Shown here: piece after piece, positions 57,549 to 64,000 of the stretch | How positions within the stretch are numbered: the stretch's first letter is position 1 | How the letters are laid out: each line of letters opens with the position of its first letter | From: Solea solea | Taxonomy: Eukaryota > Chordata > Actinopteri > Pleuronectiformes > Soleidae | Direction of reading: 5' to 3' | Assembly (NCBI RefSeq): GCF_958295425.1 | Contig: NC_081154.1 | Location: 15,912,938 to 15,976,937, forward strand | Length of the DNA stretch: 64,000 bases | Program-made: the position numbers and the translations under genes | Notes under the pieces: model-generated | Database searches by the model: none | The model's input: only the letters and a program-made list of their open reading frames with translations | Told to the model about the DNA's origin: nothing

Positions 57549-57550
57549 GC

Positions 57551-57600
<50 letters not shown>

Positions 57601-57738
57601 CAAGACAGACAGAAAGATAGATAGATAGATAGACACACAGATAGACAGCAAGACAGACAGATAGACAGACAAACAGCAAGACAGACAGATAGATAGATAG
57701 ATAGATAGACGAATAGACAGACAGACAGCAAGACAGAC

Positions 57739-57777
<39 letters not shown>

Positions 57778-57984
57778 TAGATAGACAGATAGATAGATAG
57801 ATAGACAGACGAATAGACAGACAGATAGATAGATAGACAGACAGCAAGACAGACAGACAGATAGATAGATAGACAGACGAATAGACAGACAGACAGCAAG
57901 ACAGACAGATAGATAGACAGACAGATAGACAGACAGACAGCAAGACAGACAGATAGACAGACATACAGACAGACAGACAGACAT

Positions 57985-58017
<33 letters not shown>

Positions 58018-58130
58018 CAGACAAATAGACAGACAAATAGACAGACAAATAGACAGACAGCAAGACAGACAGATAGACAGATAGATAGATAGATAGATAG
58101 ATAGACGAATAGACAGACAGACAGACAGAT
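57549..58130. repeat. GATA/GACA compound tetranucleotide array (~580 bp)
   Basis: Interleaved AGAT and AGAC units broken at regular-looking intervals by 'agcaagacagacag' and 'acgaatagacag'. The array explains three long minus-strand frames of Cys-Leu-Ser-Val/Tyr repeats, which are not genes. Bkm-type (GATA/GACA) satellites are known to accumulate on sex chromosomes of several vertebrates. Confidence 0.95.
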
Positions 58131-58870
58131 GTGGGCATGTAATGCACCTTACCTGTCAGCAGAGGGCAGGGTTCACACAAAAACAAAAACAGGGACAAGT
58201 AACCGTCCCCTCCTCAGTCACAGTGTGTTTCTTTAATTTCTTATTTCACACCCTGATGTTAGTCACTTTAAACGTCCTGACTGTGGCATGAGTTCTATGA
58301 GTTTGTTTCAGTCGTAGCTGTGGTTTCATGATTCATCGTCATCACCTGATTTGAACAGGACAACACCTGTTTTTGTGCCAAGTCACGCTGAAGACAAAGG
58401 GAGACGGCGGTGGTGACTGTTGGTTCCACGGAAGTCAAACCATGTGAAGCAGTGTCACTGAACACACTGAGGTGTTACAAGAATCCAACACATGTTGTTC
58501 TATGTTATCTCTAATGTGTTAGCTTTAAAGGTGCACTGTGGAACACTGAGGAGTAAAAAACTGAATAAACTATGAGTTTGCACAAGTGAATAAATGCCGC
58601 TGAGGTGACAGTAAGTCATGCCTTTACAATTTCATAATAACTTAGCGTAATTGGATGTCGACCACAGATTAAAACAGTAATAGCAAAAGAGACTTTTGAG
58701 AATTTAACTGGAAAAGAAGCTATTTGAATGTGATTATGAAGTTATTCTATCAGAATTAAATGGTCAGTTTATGGCAGTGGTCACCCTAGGTCAAATTTAC
58801 TTGTTGACCCCTGGTTTGTGGTATTGTGACGTGCTATCCATTATATCTTTACATTTGCTTCCTTATTTTA
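58130..58870. other. intergenic stretch, no gene seen
   Basis: No exon or repeat family recognised. Confidence 0.35.
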
Positions 58871-59090
58871 CCATTAGACAAAAATCACACACAGGGGAAG
58901 TTGATCCACATTATTTTGTGCCTTTGTGTCCTTGCAGTTGATAGCTTTGTGTCACATTATGTAAATCTAGATGAAATATTTATGAAGAAACACAAAAGAA
59001 ATGACACATTTGATCTTAGTGATGGAGGCAGCAGTGGATCATGAACCCTCTGATGTAAAATTGCTGATTTTCTCTACTAGCAATTTATTC
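58870..59090. mobile_element. family A MITE fragment
   Basis: 'tcacacacaggggaagttg', 'acacatttgatcttagtgatgg', 'aggcagcagtggatcatgaa' and 'gatgtaaaattgctgattttc' match family A. The termini are absent. Confidence 0.5.
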
Positions 59091-59940
59091 CAAGTTCAAA
59101 AAAAGGCTTGTATGGCCCTTGGTTGTGATTTTGCAGATCACAGATTGTGCAGTGAATATTTGAAGTGACACTGAAACAACTTCCAGCTAATATTTAACCA
59201 GCGTTACAACTGTGAGATAGTTTCAGGGTGGATACGTGAGCCAGCTTTTATTAGACCCGGTGTCTAATCCCGGAGAGGCCTCCTGCCCTCTCTTTTATCA
59301 GTGAGCTGGGGATTCCCAAAGGTTTGCTTGCTCCTGGGTGGAGGAGAGGTGGAGAAACTGGAAGAGTTGCACATTCCTGTCGGATGGCATAAGACTTCCC
59401 ATCAGCGGGAGTGAGAGTGAATGGGAAAATAATCCCTCACTTTCCGAGTTGAAATGAATGCGGCCGTGAGCTGTGAGGTGGAAAAAGAAAAAAGACAGAG
59501 GGGCCGTATCTCTCACGCGTGCACGTGTTTGACCTCCCCCCCCCGGGGGGTGGGGGTGGTGGTGGTGGTGGTGCATTCAAAGACCAAACAAACTGCACAA
59601 TTGCAACCCACTCTCTATTGTCCTTAAAAAAAACTTTAATTGCCATTTATTTACAGTCTATTAGGACTGAACTCGGACTAAATAAATCCAGCTAATTGGG
59701 CGGAGGTGAGGCACATCTGGCAGATTACGACTTCATGGCATGTAACCATTAGTCCAAATGACTTGGGCCCCCGAAGTCAAACCCAATACGCAGACATATT
59801 AAGTCTGTAAAACATTGCACACATTAATAATGAGGTCTGTTACATGGCTCCAAAAAATAAATCAATATAGTTTGGAGGAGGGTAATGTATAGAGACGGTT
59901 GACGGCTCACTATAGTGAGGAATGGCTGCCAGACATTCCA
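59090..59940. other. intergenic, possible conserved noncoding DNA
   Basis: Repeat-free mixed-GC sequence. 59220-59290 contains 'agacccggtgtctaatcccgg', and 59535-59572 has a C-run/G-run junction followed by (GGT)n. No coding exon. Confidence 0.3.
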
Positions 59941-59947
59941 TTGTAGT

Positions 59948-59948
<1 letters not shown>

Positions 59949-59979
<31 letters not shown>
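59949..59979. repeat. (AC)15 microsatellite
   Basis: A clean dinucleotide run in intergenic DNA. Confidence 0.85.
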
Positions 59980-59980
<1 letters not shown>

Positions 59981-60379
59981 CCCAGAGCCACAGTTATTGT
60001 CCTCCTGTCCACAGTTTAGTGTGAGCTACTGGTGCTGCGTTTGAGTGCAGTAGGACATATTGCCATTTCATTCCAGAACAACACTGTTCCACTCCTGCCA
60101 AAGTGCCAAAGTGTCAAACGTGTCCTCTCCAGTATCTACCAGTATTGATTTATACAACTCTTGTATAAATCGAAAACAAATAATCTGTCTTACTGTTTAC
60201 ATATAAATACAATCGATTTGTTTTGACTTGCAACACAGACACGCTTCAAGGGGCTAACATTTTCGCTTTTCTGTTTCTGACCTTTGCTTTCTTTTTTGAA
60301 TGGTCTAGAAAATGTTTTTTTTTAAAAATAAAATAAAAATAATGATATAACAGTATATACAAATATTGGACACTGATTA

Positions 60380-60450
60380 TCTTTAAAGGTCCAGTTTATA
60401 ACATTTAGGAGGGTTTATTCAGGTATTTTATACAAGTGGACCCTTTATAA
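60380..60450. mobile_element. family B MITE end fragment
   Basis: 'aaaggtccagtttataacat-ttaggagggtttatt' is the characteristic start of family B; only about 70 bases remain. Confidence 0.4.
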
Positions 60451-61059
60451 GAATAAGCTAATCAAGTGATTAGATTAAAAAAAATGGGGTGGGCCATAAT
60501 AAATAAAAAATAAACAAAATAATATCAACAGGGGTAACAAAAAAAAAACCTGCTTGAAGACAATTGAACAAAGCAACAGAAGATATTTTGTGACCCAGTA
60601 AACGTAATATACTTTAGTATTCATTTATTTATCCCATGTCAAGTAGTATATCTCAATATTTAATTACATTATACTGTATACAGCATGTTTTCCTGATATT
60701 GTGCAGCCTTACTCTGCAGTCACTAATTCTTACACACCGGGACTATAGCCATTTTTAATCATTTAGTAGTATTGATGTAGTATACACACGATTCTCTGTT
60801 GTAGAACAGTGTTGCGTAGTTTAATATGCAGCAGGAATTAACAAAAAAGAATAACCTGTTTTAATAAACACTTTTTTTACAATGTACCTATATCATAACT
60901 AAGATTACACAAATTGGTTATACTAATATATCTAGATTAGATTAGATAGACACATTTAGGGTTCAAGTCTATCCATCCATCAGCAATAAAATAAAAATAA
61001 ACAAACAATCGTGCAAATCTGTTAAAAACAAATCAAAACAAAAAAAGGGTCATCTTTGA

Positions 61060-61315
61060 GCTGACACGCTGAGTCAGTATTTTCCGAGCAGCACCTGAAG
61101 GCATCACCGCAGAAAGAGCGTTTTCCCACCACAACACGAGAGCTGCATCAACTCAACGTTACTGAGTGAGTGAGTGAGTGTGGAAGTGGAAGAGTGTGTA
61201 TGAGAGTCGCGCAGAGAGTCAGCGCAGTGGAGGAAAAGTTCGCTGGACGAGTGTCAAACTCGACTCCGTGTCTGTCGGATGATAACCGGCCTGGAGCCCT
61301 CGTGTGTGGGGTGAG
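61060..61315 (+). promoter_or_regulatory. possible promoter and noncoding first exon of downstream gene
   Basis: The base composition changes from AT-rich to CpG-containing at about 61060. The stretch ends in a consensus donor, TGGG followed by gtgagttt at about 61311. In other vertebrates plce1 follows slc35g1, so this could be its 5' noncoding exon. There is no coding evidence and the strand is a guess from the donor. Confidence 0.25.
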
Positions 61316-61679
61316 TTTGTGAGACACTAACCGCCACTTCTTCAAAGCTGTCACCTCAGTGTTGAGTTCAGGGACCTGCCTCTTCTCTGCGGTGACCTCG
61401 CTGCTGCTGCAGCTGCATGAGTTTCAGTGACTCAAACATCGCAAGAAAAGAGCGCGTCTTACTTTATTCTGTCTTTACTTAACTGCTGCTGTATAAGATA
61501 ATGATGGGGATGAAGCCGTTGACTTGGTTGTTTCTGCATGTGTGTGTTTTTTGTTGCTTTCCTCTGTCAGCACCACAAAAAACACAAACACAGTGGCTGT
61601 GTTTACATGCACAGCAGCAATATTCCGAATTAAGACGGAAGTCTAAATATGACACTGTCAAGCTGAACAATATTTGATT

Positions 61680-61765
61680 CGTGCTGCAACAGTTACTGAA
61701 TCAATTAATCAATTAGCGATGTATTTCTCATTTAATCGCCAAGTAATATGATAATTAATTGGAAA
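61680..61765. mobile_element. 'gcaactaacgatta' MITE fragment
   Basis: 'gtgctgcaacagttactgaatc-aattaatc' and 'taatcgccaagtaatatgataatt' match the 23928 family. Confidence 0.4.
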
Positions 61766-62234
61766 AAGTTACACTTTTAGTGATTGGGATGAGATTCAGC
61801 ATCAAGTCAACTTTTGTTCCATGTTTTCTACTTAAATATTTTTGTATTTGCAATAAAAGCAACAGCAACAATAATAATAGTCCTAAATTATTTACATGTG
61901 TACACAATTACTCCTGGATTCTTATATATCATATGAAAAAAAAAAACAAAAAAAACAGAACAATGATCTAATGTTTAAGTCGATTTTTGATGATAAAAAT
62001 GATGTACAGTATATTAGGGTTGAGCTGATATGACGCTCCAGTTTAAATATATTATTTTAAACATTTAAAGTACATAAATGATACCCAGATATTGGACAGA
62101 TCAAATGCGATACAATCCAAAAATCCTATATATATGTATCGCATGTTTCACGATTCACAGACTGTAAAAATGTAAAATAAAAATCAGCAGCTATATGGGA
62201 GAAGAATATTTGTTGCACATTTGGAGAATTATGT

Positions 62235-63100
62235 ACGGTGGCCGACAGGGGCAAAGGCACTGCAACGACCCAAAACACATGCAGGAGGAGAAACCAGCTG
62301 CATATTCGACTGCATATTCCTTAATTAAGTTGTCCCCGAGCATCGTAGCGGCTGGTCGTATAGCTGCACGAAAACGAGCGCTCCCACAGACCCGAGCACT
62401 TCCGTTTTTGAGTATGCCTCCATTGTCATTTCTGTCGGCCGAGAGGGGCAAACACAAATGTTGTGAGACTTGCTGGCGTTTTGGTACCTCCTGGCGTTTT
62501 GGGACTTGCTGGTGTTTTGGGACTTGCTGGCGTTTTGGTACTTGCTGGTGTTTTGGGACATGCTGGTGTTTTGGGGCTTTGCTGGCGTTTGGGACTTGCC
62601 GGAGTTTTGGGACTTGCTGGCGTTTTGGGACTTGCAGGTGTTTTGGGAATCTGCAGCATTTGTGAATATGCAGCTAGTTTCTCCTCCTGCATGTGATTTG
62701 GTGTTTTGTCTGTCGGTCGAGAGGGGCAAACGCAAATGTTGTGAGACTTGCTGGCGTTTTGGGACTTGCAGGTGTTTTGGGAATCTGCAGCATTTGTGAA
62801 TATGCAGCTAGTTTCTCCTCCTGCATGTGATTTGGTGTTTTGTCTGTCGGTCGAGAGGGGCAAACGCAAATGTTGTGAGACTTGCTGGCGTTTTGGGACT
62901 TGCTGGCGTTTTAAGACTTGCTGGTGTTTTGGGACTTGCTGGTGTTTTGGGGCTTTGCTGGCGTTTGGGACTTGCGGGTGTTTTGGGACTTGCAGGTGTT
63001 TTGGGAATCTGCAGCGTTTGTGAATATGCAGCTCGTTTCTCCTCCTGCATGTGTTTTGTTGTTTTGTCGTTGCAGTGTGTTTGCCCCTGGCGGCCACCGT
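62235..63100. mobile_element. hAT-like MITE with 8 bp target duplication and internal minisatellite
   Basis: The arms are 62235-62307 and 63022-63100, inverted copies beginning ACGGTGGCCG(A/C)CAGGGGCAAA and both containing 'cacatgcaggaggagaaac' and 'agctgcatattc'. The element is flanked by identical AATTATGT on both sides (62227-62234 and 63101-63108), an 8 bp duplication typical of hAT transposition. There is no transposase. The centre is filled by an 18 bp tandem repeat in three blocks, separated by internal copies of the arm sequence. Confidence 0.8.
62466..63015. repeat. 18 bp minisatellite (GGCGTTTTGGGACTTGCT) with higher-order structure
   Basis: Units 'tggcgttttgggacttgc' with T/C and length variants occur about 10 times in 62466-62650, twice in 62745-62785 and about 7 times in 62880-63005. 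Between blocks lies a repeated spacer of about 110 bases (arm end 'gaatatgcagctagtttctc', then 'ctgtcggtcgagaggggc'). Because 18 is a multiple of three, the minus strand stays open for 223 codons of Pro-Lys-Thr-Pro-Ala-Ser type, which is not evidence of a gene. Confidence 0.85.
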
Positions 63101-63109
63101 AATTATGTC

Positions 63110-63935
63110 TTTGAAATAGCTTGAAATGGCACAAATATGTCAAACCTATATATATTTATATATAAATTACATATATATATATATATATATGACATCATTT
63201 AGTAGATAACACAGTCTGCCTTTGCTGTTGCTTGCTGTCATACTGACCTTTGAGATTTTTCTATGTAAATATGTATCAATAGTGTATTCACCTGCGGCGC
63301 CTGCTTATCACGCTACCGCTGCTGCACTTGCTCAATATCACCTGTGAAATTAAAAGCTCCCCGTGCGGTGTTTTCCTAAACAAACAGAAGTCATGTTTAC
63401 ATGCTTAAACAGAGTCCTGATGCTTCAGCACGATACCAAAACAAATGGAGCTCAAGAGCATAAGCACAGGAGGAGGAGGAGGATGCAGTGTCCTTGTAGA
63501 GAGTGAGGGTGAGAGAGTGGTGTCAGATCTTGTACACTGTCCAGTCAGGTGCATATACAGGCAGAACATGATAAGATATTGCTGCTTTTAAGGCAATATT
63601 CAGATTACCAGTCACATTCAATGTCACTTTTCATACATATAAGAGGAACTTTGCAAGTCTGGTTGCTTTTTGCCTTTTCCTTTACAGAGCTCTCCCTACG
63701 GGTTTGGAGTAAATTTTTTAAGTCACCACCGTAAACATCCATCCATTTATTGTCTATTGTTTTCTCCCCCCCCCTTCCCGTCTCCTGGCCATGTGCATTT
63801 GTTTTCAATGCAGCCAGCGAACAGAAGCCGTGGTGGTAGTTTTCTCTGCTTCTTTATCGCCAGCTCTGCCATGATGAACGTCTAAAATAACACTATCGCT
63901 GCCTTGATTTCATAGCCAGTACTTGGCTGCCAGTC

Positions 63936-63938
<3 letters not shown>
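63110..63938. other. intergenic stretch, no gene seen
   Basis: It contains an AT/TA run at 63145-63190 and no exon I can support. Confidence 0.35.

Positions 63939-63966
<28 letters not shown>
63939..63966. repeat. (GT)14 microsatellite
   Basis: A dinucleotide run close to the right window edge. Confidence 0.85.
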
Positions 63967-64000
63967 AATGCCGTGCACTCCTTGCTGCTAACCGTGCACA

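Noticed and set aside
57494..58198. Long minus-strand frames (up to 234 codons) of Cys/Leu/Ser/Val/Tyr
   Set aside because: They are translations of the GATA/GACA array in three frames at once, without family similarity or splice context.
62466..63015. Regular repeats and spacers resembling a CRISPR array
   Set aside because: The units are contiguous 18 bp tandem repeats without unique spacers, in a vertebrate genome, inside a transposon.
62426..63097. 223-codon minus-strand frame rich in Pro-Lys-Thr-Pro-Ala-Ser
   Set aside because: The 18 bp minisatellite keeps all frames open; overlapping frames on both strands exist, and the region lies inside a MITE.

Overview
The window is nuclear DNA of a bony fish, most likely a spiny-rayed (percomorph) teleost. 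The evidence is three vertebrate genes with compact multi-exon structures, abundant di-, tri- and tetranucleotide microsatellites, and many short non-autonomous DNA transposons and LINE tails of the kinds common in fish. There is no bacterial, viral or organellar gene content. Most long open frames are chance, or come from simple repeats.

Three genes could be rebuilt exon by exon, with every splice phase consistent. (1) fra10ac1 lies on the minus strand (29185 to 8205; 14 coding exons, 334 aa) and encodes a spliceosome-associated nuclear protein. (2) lgi1 lies on the plus strand (31578 to 43243; 10 coding exons, 545 aa) and encodes a secreted synaptic leucine-rich-repeat and EPTP-propeller protein. 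(3) slc35g1 lies on the plus strand (46810 to 53750; 5 coding exons, 416 aa) and encodes a ten-helix EamA/drug-metabolite-type transporter. This order and orientation match human 10q23.33 (FRA10AC1, LGI1, SLC35G1), so the block is conserved synteny. fra10ac1 and lgi1 are head to head, with about 2.4 kb between start codons. lgi1 and slc35g1 are tandem.

Layout: 1-8090 is gene-poor, with a degenerate repeat, a relic of a hAT-type transposase C-terminus at 5247-5531, a GC-rich block and MITEs. 8090-29300 is fra10ac1, including a 9.8 kb intron (13857-23681) full of repeats and possible conserved noncoding stretches. 29300-31577 is the divergent promoter interval. 31578-45000 is lgi1 and its probable 3' UTR. 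45000-46580 is intergenic and holds a MITE with long inverted ends. 46580-56430 is slc35g1 with a 2.6 kb 3' UTR. 56430-64000 has no recognisable coding exon. It holds a 580 bp GATA/GACA array, a GC-rich stretch that may be a 5' noncoding exon of the next gene (plce1 in other vertebrates), and a hAT-like element with a perfect 8 bp target duplication that carries an expanded 18 bp minisatellite.

The three genes do not form a pathway; they are neighbours by descent. The most noteworthy details are: a 114 bp intron in fra10ac1 with U12 (minor spliceosome) hallmarks; a probable GC-AG intron in the same gene; the lgi1 EPTP region split into extra exons compared with the human gene as I recall it; the minisatellite-bearing hAT element; and a MITE family whose copies lie in the probable 3' UTRs of both lgi1 and slc35g1. 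I saw no new defence or CRISPR-like system.
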